This document shows, piece by piece, positions 25,276 through 33,824 of a stretch of 64,000 bases of DNA (position 1 is the stretch's first letter; each line of letters starts with the position of its first letter). Under the pieces are notes generated by a model. The model searched no databases. It was not told where the DNA came from and was given only the letters and a program-made list of their open reading frames with translations. The position numbers and the translations under genes are program-made. The stretch is from Aequorivita vitellina (GTDB lineage Bacteria; Bacteroidota; Bacteroidia; Flavobacteriales; Flavobacteriaceae): positions 1-64,000 of the forward strand of contig NZ_JAIRBA010000013.1 of assembly GCF_022008365.1 (NCBI RefSeq), read 5' to 3'.

Positions 25276-26397
25276 TCAACGCAAACGTTTCGTTCTATTC
25301 GTTTCATAATCACTAAAAATCATTTCGCCCAAACCTTTTAATCCTGTGTAAAATGCTTTGCCTTTATTGGCCGCCGTAAATTCTTCAACAAACTGCATTA
25401 AATACGGGTCTTCAGCAATCATAAATGTTGTTATTGGAATGTGCAATTTCCGCGCTTGCGACGCCATTGCATAGCATTTATTCACAATATAACTGTCCAA
25501 ACCATTGCTGTTTTTATAATAACGTCCGTCCGGCAGTCGCACGCAGCTCGGCTTTCCATCGGTAATCATAAATATTTGTTTGTTGGTGTTTCGTTTTCTT
25601 CGCAATAAATCCATTGCAAGTTGAAGTCCGGCGACTGTATTTGTATGATACGGCCCTACATTTAAATATGGCAAATCCTTAATTTTAATTGGCCAAGCAT
25701 CATTTCCGAAGACTAAAATATCTAAAGTATCTTTTGGATATCGCGTGGTTATAAATTCGGAAAGCGCCATCGCCACCTTTTTTGCGGGCGTAATTCGGTC
25801 TTCGCCGTAAAGAATCATACTGTGGCTAATATCTATCATTAACACGGTACTCATCTGGGTTTTATACATGGTTTCTTCAACCACCAAATCGTTTTCTGAA
25901 AGGGTAAAGTCGCCCAGTCCGTGATTAATTTGTGCATTTTTAAAACTTTCGGTCATCGAAATCTGTTCCAACGAATCGCCAAAACGATAATCGCGAAACT
26001 CACCAGCCTGCTCATCTCCCCTTCCCGTTTGTTTGGTTCGGTGGTTGCCGGCACCGCTCTTTCGCAGTTTTCCAAAGATTTGTTCCAAAGCGCGCTTCCG
26101 AAGGGCTCTTTCAGTTTTTTCGGTAATTGCCAAGCCGCTTTTACCATCTATCTTTATTTCTTCGCGCAGATAGCCTTTCTTTTTTAAATCTTCCACGAAA
26201 TCGTCTAAAGTATAGTCCTCGGTAGTGAGCTTATACTCTTCATCCAACTGTTTTAACCAATCCATCGCTTCATCAAAGTCTCCGGAAGTATGGGTAATCA
26301 ATTCCTGAAAAACATCGAACAGTTTTTCAAACGGCGATTGGTCTTTTGGTGTGTGCTTGGTGAAGACAAACCCGCTCTTTGTAATTTTCTTATTCAT
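25276..26397 (-). CDS. VWA-domain protein, partner of the MoxR-like ATPase
   Basis: A 373-residue cytoplasmic protein. The helical N-terminal half (about 1-180) is charged, and the C-terminal half is a von Willebrand A domain with the metal site DISHS (Asp189, Ser191, Ser193), a later Thr in the ITTRYPKD region, and MITDGKPS near 280. This ChlD/CoxE-like layout pairs with ChlI/MoxR-like ATPases, and the ATPase gene follows on the same strand after the IVP gene. It probably works as an adaptor in a chaperone complex. Confidence 0.86.
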   Translation of the reverse strand: MNKKITKSGFVFTKHTPKDQSPFEKLFDVFQELITHTSGDFDEAMDWLKQLDEEYKLTTEDYTLDDFVEDLKKKGYLREEIKIDGKSGLAITEKTERALRKRALEQIFGKLRKSGAGNHRTKQTGRGDEQAGEFRDYRFGDSLEQISMTESFKNAQINHGLGDFTLSENDLVVEETMYKTQMSTVLMIDISHSMILYGEDRITPAKKVAMALSEFITTRYPKDTLDILVFGNDAWPIKIKDLPYLNVGPYHTNTVAGLQLAMDLLRRKRNTNKQIFMITDGKPSCVRLPDGRYYKNSNGLDSYIVNKCYAMASQARKLHIPITTFMIAEDPYLMQFVEEFTAANKGKAFYTGLKGLGEMIFSDYETNRTKRLR

Positions 26398-26509
26398 ATT
26401 CTAAAAATAAAACTTTCACGGCTCATAAAAAAAGGGCAAACGTTAAACTCCTACCAATTAAAATACGCTTTAGTAAAGAATAATTAATGTGGGAAAAACA
26501 AAAATTCCT

Positions 26510-26517
26510 TAGATTTG
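26510..26517 (+). promoter_or_regulatory. -7 element TAGATTTG of the S9 peptidase gene
   Basis: Perfect TAnnTTTG match 39 bp upstream of the ATG at 26557, in the divergent gap after the VWA gene start. No clear -33 element. Confidence 0.5.
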
Positions 26518-26556
26518 TTTTGAAAATCAACTACATATCCATTAAAATTAAGCATT

Positions 26557-28497
26557 ATGAAAAATTTCAGTTTAATCTTTTCCGCTTTGGTACTCTTTGT
26601 GGCGTGTAAAGACAAGCCAAAAGACGAAACCAAGGAAGTTGCAACTGTAAATACTTACTCTATTGAACAGTTTATGGGAAATGAAAATGCTTCGGCCAAT
26701 GGATTTTCACCAGATAAGTCTAAGGTTTTAATGACCAGCAACCGGTCTGGAGTTTACAATATGTACACCGTTCCAGCACAAGGTGGCGAGTTTACACCGG
26801 TAACCCAATCTGATAGTGCTTCGGTTTACGGTATTTCGTATTTTCCTGAAGATGACCGAATCCTTTTTAGAATGGACGGAAATGGTGACGAAATTTATAA
26901 AATTTTTGTAAAAGACAGCAGTGGAATTAAAAGATTGACACCCGAAAAAAATGTGCGTGCGCTATTTCAAGGCTGGGCAAAAGATGGTAAAAGCTTCTAT
27001 TATAACAGCAACGAGCGCAATCCGCAGCAAATGGATGTTTACGAAATGGACATCGTTACTTTTAAACCGAAACTGATTTATAAAAATGAAGAAGCAATGG
27101 ATTTCGGGGGAATTTCAGACGATAAAAATTACATGCTGCTTTCAAAAGCTATAAATACAAACGACAGCGATTTGTTTCTGTTGAATCTGAAAACTAACAA
27201 AAAAACGAAAATCAACGAAACTGTCAGCAAAAATTCACCCGAAGATTTTTCGCCCGACGGGAAATCATTCTACTACACAACAGACGACAATTCTGAATTT
27301 AGTTATTTAATGAAATACAACGTTGAAGACGGTACCAAAGAAAAAGTTTTAGAAAAAGATTGGGACATTAACGCCTTTTATTTTACGCACAACGGCAAGT
27401 ATTCGGTGCTGTTTAGCAATGAAGACGCCAAAACAAAAATGTATGTAACTGAAGTCGCTACTGGCAATGAATTGAATTTCCCAGAGATTGATGGACAAGC
27501 CATTAGTGCGGCTAGATTTTCAAACGACGAGACCATGGCATTATTAACCGTTGGAAGCTCGCAACTGCCTACCAATACTTACTCCTACAATTTAGCAACA
27601 CAAGAATATTACAAGCTTACCAATGTTTTAAACCCGGAAATTAATCCAAACGATTTGGTGGAGGCCACGGTGGTTAGATACAAATCTTTTGACGGGTTGG
27701 AAATTCCGGCAATATATTACCAACCAAAACAAGCAACCGTAAACAATAAAGTTCCAGCATTAGTTTGGGTTCACGGCGGCCCCGGCGGACAATCTCGACA
27801 AAATTACAGTTCATTAATTCAATATTTAGTAAATCACGGCTATGCTATTTTAGCCGTAAACAATCGCGGAAGCAGTGGCTACGGAAAAAGTTTTTATAGA
27901 ATGGACGACCAAAATCACGGCGACAAAGATTTAAAAGATTGCATTGCAGGAAAAGATTGGTTGTCAAGTCAAGAAAATATTGATAAAGATAAGATAGGAA
28001 TAATTGGTGGTTCGTACGGTGGTTATATGACGATGGCGGCACTTACTTATGCCCCAGAGGAGTTTGAGGTTGGCGTGAATATTTTTGGCGTTACAAACTG
28101 GATACGTACTTTAAAAAGCATTCCGCCATGGTGGGCTTCTTTTAAAGACGCGCTTTATTTGGAAATGGGCAATCCCAATACGGCAGATTCTGTTCGTTTA
28201 AAGCAGATTTCACCTTTATTTCACACTGAAAATGTAACCAAACCTTTGATGGTTTTGCAAGGTGCCCAAGACCCGAGAGTGCTTAAAATTGAATCCGATG
28301 AAATTGTGGAAGGCGTTAAAAAGAACGGCGTTCCCGTAGAATACGTTGTTTTTGAAGATGAAGGTCACGGCTTTGTAAAAAAAGAAAATGAAATAGTAGC
28401 AGGCAAACGCATTTTAAACTTTTTAGACAAGTATTTAAAAGGTGAAAGTGAAAACAGTTTAGACACCAAAACCGCCGAACGAATTGAAGTAAAATAG
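26557..28497 (+). CDS. S9-family prolyl oligopeptidase, lipoprotein
   Basis: A 646-residue serine peptidase with a lipobox (LFVAC, Cys17), so anchored in the envelope. Residues to about 370 form a TolB/PD40-like propeller (ANGFSPDKSKVLMTSNRSG), followed by an alpha/beta hydrolase domain: VWVHGGPGG oxyanion loop, nucleophile Ser486 in GGSYGGYM, Asp572 in GAQDPRV and His604 in EGHGF. This is the acylaminoacyl/dipeptidyl peptidase layout. It has its own promoter and faces the App1-like gene tail to tail. Confidence 0.93.
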   Translation: MKNFSLIFSALVLFVACKDKPKDETKEVATVNTYSIEQFMGNENASANGFSPDKSKVLMTSNRSGVYNMYTVPAQGGEFTPVTQSDSASVYGISYFPEDDRILFRMDGNGDEIYKIFVKDSSGIKRLTPEKNVRALFQGWAKDGKSFYYNSNERNPQQMDVYEMDIVTFKPKLIYKNEEAMDFGGISDDKNYMLLSKAINTNDSDLFLLNLKTNKKTKINETVSKNSPEDFSPDGKSFYYTTDDNSEFSYLMKYNVEDGTKEKVLEKDWDINAFYFTHNGKYSVLFSNEDAKTKMYVTEVATGNELNFPEIDGQAISAARFSNDETMALLTVGSSQLPTNTYSYNLATQEYYKLTNVLNPEINPNDLVEATVVRYKSFDGLEIPAIYYQPKQATVNNKVPALVWVHGGPGGQSRQNYSSLIQYLVNHGYAILAVNNRGSSGYGKSFYRMDDQNHGDKDLKDCIAGKDWLSSQENIDKDKIGIIGGSYGGYMTMAALTYAPEEFEVGVNIFGVTNWIRTLKSIPPWWASFKDALYLEMGNPNTADSVRLKQISPLFHTENVTKPLMVLQGAQDPRVLKIESDEIVEGVKKNGVPVEYVVFEDEGHGFVKKENEIVAGKRILNFLDKYLKGESENSLDTKTAERIEVK

Positions 28498-28506
28498 CTG
28501 TGTATT

Positions 28507-29472
28507 TTAAAGTATACCTATTTTTTCTGAATGGAGAATTGCCTTTTCGCTATTGCTGAAATAACAGGTTGCTACATCCATAGATTCTATATTATTAAGA
28601 ATTTTCTGAGTATGCGTTTTTTTTGTTTTTGATGTTTGCCGAATATAAATAGCCTTTATATTTTCGGGAAATATCTTCACCACACGTTCGTATAAATACG
28701 GATCCTTTTGCGAATCGTCGCCTAGTAAAACGTACTTTAGTTTTGGGTAAAACATAATGATGTCTTTTATCTTTTCAAACTTGTGGTCGTGGCTTCCTCT
28801 TCCTGTAAAAAGAAAATCTGAAATACCCGTTTTTATTTTTTTGAGCTTTATTACCGCTTTGGGAAGTTCGTGAAGTCGTGCAAACGAGTCGATAAATTCA
28901 TATAAATTCCATTCGCTACTAGAAACGTAAAAGAAGGAATTTGAAGCAGTTTCATTCTCCTGCCCCGCCCTGCTCAAGGCTTGGTAGTGTGGTACAACAT
29001 CTTCAAAAACCTTGCGTTTGTTGATGTTTTTTAAAAGTAGAACATATAGTTTTTTAAGGAAGTTTCCGCTGTGCGAAACTAAAAAGGTATCGTCAATATC
29101 TGAAATTACACCAACTTTGCTTTCAAAAGGTTTCAGTATTTCTGAATTTTCAACAATGCCATAATCGTAGTAGTTGCAAATAACCTGATACGGATGCCAG
29201 CCACTTTCAAGCTTTTCGGAATATGGAATTGTAAACCTGAAATATCCATCGGCCAAGGTTTTGGTTGTAATTTCAATGTTTTTAAATTTCAATTTTACTT
29301 CCACATTTTCCAACGGTTTTATTCTAAACATATGGATTACCGAAACCGCATGCCGAATTCCCTTGCGGTCCAAACGGTACTTATCTGGCGCCCAAGATTT
29401 AAAAACGTGCCCAAAAACCACAAGTTCTTCAGCGTTGGCATAGCCTCTATAAAGTTTTAAATCTAGTTTCAC
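28507..29472 (-). CDS. App1-like phosphatidate phosphatase (DUF2183)
   Basis: A 321-residue protein. A beta-rich N-terminal domain (1-115) precedes a HAD-like catalytic domain with SDIDDTFL, the DxDxT-type motif at Asp125, Asp127 and Thr129, and later LFTGRGSHDHK and VLLGDDSQKDP. These match the App1 phosphatase catalytic domain, which in yeast dephosphorylates phosphatidic acid to diacylglycerol. No signal peptide or membrane helix. It is divergent, 65 bp away, from a diacylglycerol kinase-like gene that would run the opposite reaction. Confidence 0.85.
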   Translation of the reverse strand: MKLDLKLYRGYANAEELVVFGHVFKSWAPDKYRLDRKGIRHAVSVIHMFRIKPLENVEVKLKFKNIEITTKTLADGYFRFTIPYSEKLESGWHPYQVICNYYDYGIVENSEILKPFESKVGVISDIDDTFLVSHSGNFLKKLYVLLLKNINKRKVFEDVVPHYQALSRAGQENETASNSFFYVSSSEWNLYEFIDSFARLHELPKAVIKLKKIKTGISDFLFTGRGSHDHKFEKIKDIIMFYPKLKYVLLGDDSQKDPYLYERVVKIFPENIKAIYIRQTSKTKKTHTQKILNNIESMDVATCYFSNSEKAILHSEKIGIL

Positions 29473-29537
29473 TAATTGAGATTTTGTTAACGGTTTAGTA
29501 TTTCCAAAATAGGTATTTTTAAAATTATTCTTTACTA

Positions 29538-30452
29538 ATGAAATCAGAAAATTATATTTTATTAATTGTAAACCCTATTGCTGGCGATTCAGAAAAGGAT
29601 ACTATTATAAATTCGGTTACAAGTGAAGCAGCTCGTAGGCAAATTAATTTAAATCTATATAAAACTACCGGAACCGGAGATAAAGAAGCTATTGATTCGT
29701 TAATTGACGAATTAAAACCCGAGCGCATTTTGGTTGCGGGTGGCGATGGAACTATTTCGTTAGTCGCAGCCTGCGTGTTTGAAAAAGATATAATTTTAGG
29801 CATAATTCCCGCCGGCTCTGCAAATGGGATGGCAGTAAATTTTGATTTGCCGCAAACACTTCCGGAACAGATTGCGATTGCATTTTCAGATTGCACCCTG
29901 GCAATAGACGTTTTGTTTATCAATGAAAACATTTGCCTGCACATAGCCGACTTAGGAATAAACGCCGAATTGATTAAAAATTATGAAAATTCGAGTGTTC
30001 GAGGAAAGTTTGGCTACTTTTTACAGACTATACCTACGCTAATAAATTCTGAATATCCTTTTCATTTTGAAATTGAAACCGAAGCAGGCACCACCGAAGA
30101 AACCGGAATTTTACTGGCAATTGCAAACGCAAACAAATTTGGAACCGGTGCCACAATTAATCCAGAAGGCAAGATTAACGACGGTAAATTTGAAATATTG
30201 ATTTTTAAAAATCTAGATGTAATTGAAATAGTAAAAACAATACAAGAAAGACCCCAAATGCATTCAGACTTTGTGCGTGTTATTTCAACTCATAAAGCGA
30301 AAATTAGAAGCAAAAAGAAGGTGCCATTTCAGATAGATGGTGAGTTTTTAGACCACGTTGATGCGGTATCGGTTTTTGTTTCAAATCAACAATTAGAAAT
30401 AGCATTGCCCGAAAAATTCTGTAAACTTCACAAAAACAACACCGAATTATGA
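29538..30452 (+). CDS. YegS/LCB5-type lipid (diacylglycerol) kinase
   Basis: A 304-residue soluble lipid kinase. The nucleotide-binding start LLIVNPIAGDSEK and the GGDGT motif at 68-72 are clear, followed by IPAGSANGMAVNF. The family phosphorylates diacylglycerol, sphingoid bases or related lipids; which of these is open. The gene overlaps the next by ATGA (30449-30452). A TATTTTTA box at 29513-29520 may be its promoter. Unrelated in fold to the membrane kinase DgkA encoded at 53526. Confidence 0.88.
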   Translation: MKSENYILLIVNPIAGDSEKDTIINSVTSEAARRQINLNLYKTTGTGDKEAIDSLIDELKPERILVAGGDGTISLVAACVFEKDIILGIIPAGSANGMAVNFDLPQTLPEQIAIAFSDCTLAIDVLFINENICLHIADLGINAELIKNYENSSVRGKFGYFLQTIPTLINSEYPFHFEIETEAGTTEETGILLAIANANKFGTGATINPEGKINDGKFEILIFKNLDVIEIVKTIQERPQMHSDFVRVISTHKAKIRSKKKVPFQIDGEFLDHVDAVSVFVSNQQLEIALPEKFCKLHKNNTEL

Positions 30453-31666
30453 ATATTGAAAAAGTATCATTTACCAATAAAGATGAAGAACAATTGGCGG
30501 GTAGGTTAGAACTGCCCTTAGATCAAAAACCGCATAACTTCGCCATTTTTGCCCACTGTTTTACGTGCACCAAAAATTTAATTGCCGTAAAAAATATTAG
30601 CAGATCGCTCACCGCCGCTGGTTTTGCCGTTTTGCGATTCGATTTTACAGGTTTGGGTGAAAGCGAGGGCGATTTTGAAAACACTAACTTCTCTGGAAAT
30701 GTTGACGATTTAATTGAAGCTGCAAATTTTCTCACTAAAAATTATATCGCGCCAACGCTAATAATTGGTCATTCTTTGGGCGGAGCTGCAGCCATATTTG
30801 CCGCCGATAAAATACCGTCTATTAAGGCTGTGGCAGTTATCAATTCGCCCAGCGATCCTTCGCATGTGCGGAATTTACTAAGAGATAGCGCACAAGAAAT
30901 TGCAAAAAACGGAAAGGCGAAAGTAAATTTAGGCGGTGTAGATTTCACCATAAAAAAACAATTTTTAGACGATCTTGAAAACAAATCGCTTAAAACTATA
31001 GTGGGTAGTTTTAGGAAAGCGCTATTAATATTGCATTCACCACAAGACAAAACCGTGGGCATAAAAAATGCTGAAGATTTATACATTGCTGCGCATCATC
31101 CTAAAAGCTTTATTTCGTTAGATAGCGTTGATCACCTTTTGAGCAAAAAAGAAGATTCCAGCTATGTAGGGCAGGTAATTGCAGGCTGGGCGGCGCGTTA
31201 TGTTTCCATTCCGTCAAAAGAAGAATTAAAAAGCAAAAGTAAAGTTGCGGCAAGTTTAGATAACGATACCATGTTTACCACCCAACTAAAACTTGGCGAT
31301 CATAATATGCTGGCAGATGAGCCCAAAACTTTTGGCGGAAACAATTTTGGCCCTTCCCCTTATGAGTTACTGTCTGCTGGGCTCGCCGCTTGTACGGTAA
31401 TGACAATACAAATGTATGCCAGAAGAAAGAAATGGGAAGTAGAAAATGTAACCTGCCACATAGATTATTCAAAAGATCACGCGGTAGATTGTGAGCATTG
31501 CGAAGATGATTCGGCTAAAATAGACACCTTTAAACGCAAATTAACTTTAAAAGGAAATCTTTCCGAAGAACAAAAAACGAGACTGCTGGAAATTGCCGAT
31601 AGATGCCCCGTTCATAAAACTTTGCATTCTAAAACACAGATTATAACTACTTTGTTAGAATTATAA
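30449..31666 (+). CDS. Alpha/beta hydrolase - OsmC fusion protein
   Basis: A 405-residue two-domain protein. Residues 1-250 are an alpha/beta hydrolase with nucleophile Ser109 in GHSLGG and an oxyanion region around FAHCFTCTKN. From about 270 to the end is an OsmC domain with its two peroxidatic/resolving cysteines, Cys315 in LAACTVMT and Cys386 in DRCPVHK. OsmC proteins reduce organic hydroperoxides, so the fusion may release and detoxify lipid peroxides. This fusion is known in several bacteria. The start overlaps the lipid kinase stop, which fits a lipid-linked role. Confidence 0.9.
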   Translation: MNIEKVSFTNKDEEQLAGRLELPLDQKPHNFAIFAHCFTCTKNLIAVKNISRSLTAAGFAVLRFDFTGLGESEGDFENTNFSGNVDDLIEAANFLTKNYIAPTLIIGHSLGGAAAIFAADKIPSIKAVAVINSPSDPSHVRNLLRDSAQEIAKNGKAKVNLGGVDFTIKKQFLDDLENKSLKTIVGSFRKALLILHSPQDKTVGIKNAEDLYIAAHHPKSFISLDSVDHLLSKKEDSSYVGQVIAGWAARYVSIPSKEELKSKSKVAASLDNDTMFTTQLKLGDHNMLADEPKTFGGNNFGPSPYELLSAGLAACTVMTIQMYARRKKWEVENVTCHIDYSKDHAVDCEHCEDDSAKIDTFKRKLTLKGNLSEEQKTRLLEIADRCPVHKTLHSKTQIITTLLEL

Positions 31667-31727
31667 ATTCTTATTCATTGGTATTAATCTATTTCGTAAA
31701 CTTGTAGTATACTTAAAACTTCAGTTT

Positions 31728-32261
31728 ATGAAACAAATATATCGGTTAATACTTATAGCATTTGCGATGGCAATTTTTCAAAGTTGCTGCCGAAATGGCG
31801 ACTGCGATGAAATAGATGATTTTCCTGGTTCCATGGTCGTTTCGGCATACGAACCCGTTTTTATGGAGCGGCCTGCCTTTGAAAGCAGTGTGGTACTTTC
31901 TCCTATTAAACCAGTAATAAATGCGGGAAAAATATATGTTGTGGGTACGTATCTTTTTATAAATGAAAAAAATGAAGGGTTTCACGTTTTCAATAATGAA
32001 AATCCCGCCAATCCATTGCCCATTCATTTTATAGAATCGCCCGGAGCGACAGATTTGGCTATACGCGATAATGTTTTCTTTATAAATCAGGCAACAGATC
32101 TTATAGCTGTTGAAGTGAATTTGGAAACGGATAGATTAACAGTTTCAAAACGAATAAAAGAAACATTCCCCATAATGCTATCGCCCGATGGGTTTTATCC
32201 GCAAAGCATTCCTACAAACAATGTAATTGTAAACTGGATTCCTAAAACCACCACGCCATGA
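31728..32261 (+). CDS. Lipoprotein, first of an LVIVD-type pair
   Basis: A 177-residue lipoprotein with lipobox IFQSC (Cys20 or Cys21). It shows beta-propeller-like blades: GKIYVVGTYLFINEKNEGFHVFNNENP resembles an LVIVD repeat (long stretch at about 64-90), then GATDLAIRDNVFFI. In related flavobacteria, from memory, a protein of this kind precedes a second LVIVD lipoprotein, as here. The stop overlaps the next start by ATGA, so both are coupled and may form one surface complex. Function unknown. Confidence 0.7.
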   Translation: MKQIYRLILIAFAMAIFQSCCRNGDCDEIDDFPGSMVVSAYEPVFMERPAFESSVVLSPIKPVINAGKIYVVGTYLFINEKNEGFHVFNNENPANPLPIHFIESPGATDLAIRDNVFFINQATDLIAVEVNLETDRLTVSKRIKETFPIMLSPDGFYPQSIPTNNVIVNWIPKTTTP

Positions 32262-33004
32262 AAAAAGTAGTATTTTTATTTTTTACTGTAGCACTTACAA
32301 TTGCTTGTAGCCAAGATGGCAACAACAGTTCTTCAAACGAAATGATGAGTAATGGCGACGGACAAGGTGGTTCTTTGGCGCGTTTTGCAATGTTGGGCGA
32401 TTACCTATACACCGTAGATGAATATGGTTTAAACGTTTATAATATTGCAACCCCAGCAGATCCAGTATTTGTTAACAACGTACCCATTGGGTTTAGAATT
32501 GAAACTCTTTTTAACTATAAAGAATACCTTTATATAGGTTCACAAAACGGCATGTTTATTTACAGTGTAAGCAACCCAGAATTTCCAAGTTATCTTGCCG
32601 ATGTGCAGCATTTTACCTCCTGCGATCCCGTTGTGGCAAATGCCACTATGGCTTTCGTTACGCTCTGGTCTGAATTGAATTGCGGTACAACTTTAAACCA
32701 GTTAGAGATTTATGACATTACCGATGTTGTAAACCCTACCCTTCTGAGTGTTCGGAATTTAACCCACCCAAAAGGTTTGGGGCTGTACGGTGATTATCTA
32801 ATTGTATGCGACGATGAAATAAAGGTTTTTGATATTTCAGACCCCACCAATTCGGTATTGGTCCACAATATAAACCGGCTTGCTTTTGATGTAATTATTC
32901 AACACGATTTGCTGATTGCTATTGGTCAAAACGGAATTTATCAATATCAACTCAATCAAAATAACATTGCTGATACTTCAGAATTGAGCGTTATAAACTT
33001 TTAA
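32258..33004 (+). CDS. LVIVD-repeat lipoprotein
   Basis: A 248-residue lipoprotein with lipobox TIACS (Cys17). After a Ser/Asn/Gly-rich linker come propeller blades with the LVIVD pattern: YTVDEYGLNVYNIATPADP, IGSQNGMFIYSVSNPEFP, LEIYDITDVVNP and IKVFDISDPTNS. Such repeats occur in large surface-layer and envelope proteins. It is translationally coupled to the gene before it. No catalytic motif. Confidence 0.8.
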   Translation: MKKVVFLFFTVALTIACSQDGNNSSSNEMMSNGDGQGGSLARFAMLGDYLYTVDEYGLNVYNIATPADPVFVNNVPIGFRIETLFNYKEYLYIGSQNGMFIYSVSNPEFPSYLADVQHFTSCDPVVANATMAFVTLWSELNCGTTLNQLEIYDITDVVNPTLLSVRNLTHPKGLGLYGDYLIVCDDEIKVFDISDPTNSVLVHNINRLAFDVIIQHDLLIAIGQNGIYQYQLNQNNIADTSELSVINF

Positions 33005-33019
33005 AATAGTCTTAAATAA

Positions 33020-33050
33020 TTGTGCTCGCCCAAAAACTATTGTACCTTTA
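33020..33050 (+). promoter_or_regulatory. Candidate sodC promoter
   Basis: TTG at 33020-33022 and TACCTTTA at 33043-33050, separated by 20 bp and 34 bp before the sodC ATG. The -7 box differs from TAnnTTTG at the last base. Confidence 0.35.
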
Positions 33051-33084
33051 ATTATAAAACTAAAATTAAACCAAAAAATAAATC

Positions 33085-33675
33085 ATGAAAAAAATTAGTT
33101 TAGTTTGTGGCCTATTTGCCGTTTTGGCTTTTGTAGGGTGCAAAAATGAAAAAAAAGATGCTGAAAATATGGATACGATGAACGATACCATACAAGTAGA
33201 CAAAGAATCTGAACCAGAAATAACAAAAAGTATTTCGGTTACAATGGAGCCAAAAAGCAAAAGTACTGCCCAAGGTGAAGTTTATTTCAGTGAAGCAAAT
33301 GGGGTTGTTAGTTTAGAAGCTAAGTTTAGTGGCTTAACACCAGGAACACATGCAATTCACTTACACGAAAAAGCCGATTGCAGTGCTGCCGATGCTACTT
33401 CTTCTGGCGGACACTGGAACCCAACTCATTCAAAACACGGTAAATGGGGCGATGCTGACGGTTACCATAAAGGTGACATAGGTAACTTTGAAGTTGGCGA
33501 CGACGGTACTGGTAAGGTTACAATGTTAACAGACCAATGGTGTATAGGCTGTGGCGATGAAACCAAAGATATAATTGGAAAAGCTGTAATTGTACACGAA
33601 GGACAAGACGATTTTAAAACGCAACCAACTGGCGATGCTGGAGGAAGAGTTGCTTGTGGCGGAATTATTAAATAA
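33085..33675 (+). CDS. sodC: Copper/zinc superoxide dismutase, lipoprotein
   Basis: A 196-residue enzyme converting superoxide to peroxide and oxygen in the periplasm. Lipobox VGC at Cys19, an acidic linker of about 40 residues, then the SodC fold: copper ligands in AIHLHE, the shared His region SGGHWNPTHSKHG, further His and Asp in HKGDIGNF, and the C-terminal GDAGGRVACGGII with the disulfide Cys and the active-site Arg. All expected metal ligands appear present. A hairpin terminator follows, so it is a single-gene unit. Confidence 0.93.
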   Translation: MKKISLVCGLFAVLAFVGCKNEKKDAENMDTMNDTIQVDKESEPEITKSISVTMEPKSKSTAQGEVYFSEANGVVSLEAKFSGLTPGTHAIHLHEKADCSAADATSSGGHWNPTHSKHGKWGDADGYHKGDIGNFEVGDDGTGKVTMLTDQWCIGCGDETKDIIGKAVIVHEGQDDFKTQPTGDAGGRVACGGIIK

Positions 33676-33696
33676 TATTTCGTAACATATTTTTAG

Positions 33697-33730
33697 AAAA
33701 GCCATCCTAAATATAAAGGGTGGCTTTTTT
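33697..33730 (+). terminator. Terminator after sodC
   Basis: Stem AAAAGCCATCC with GGGTGGCTTTT (wobble pairs tolerated), loop of about 9 bases, followed by a T-run. Confidence 0.88.
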
Positions 33731-33824
33731 GCTATTTCATATTTTGAAGCATCAAAATAATTAAAATGAACTTTAATTTTATTATTATTGAAAGCAATTA
33801 CACTCAATATACGCTTAACGCATT

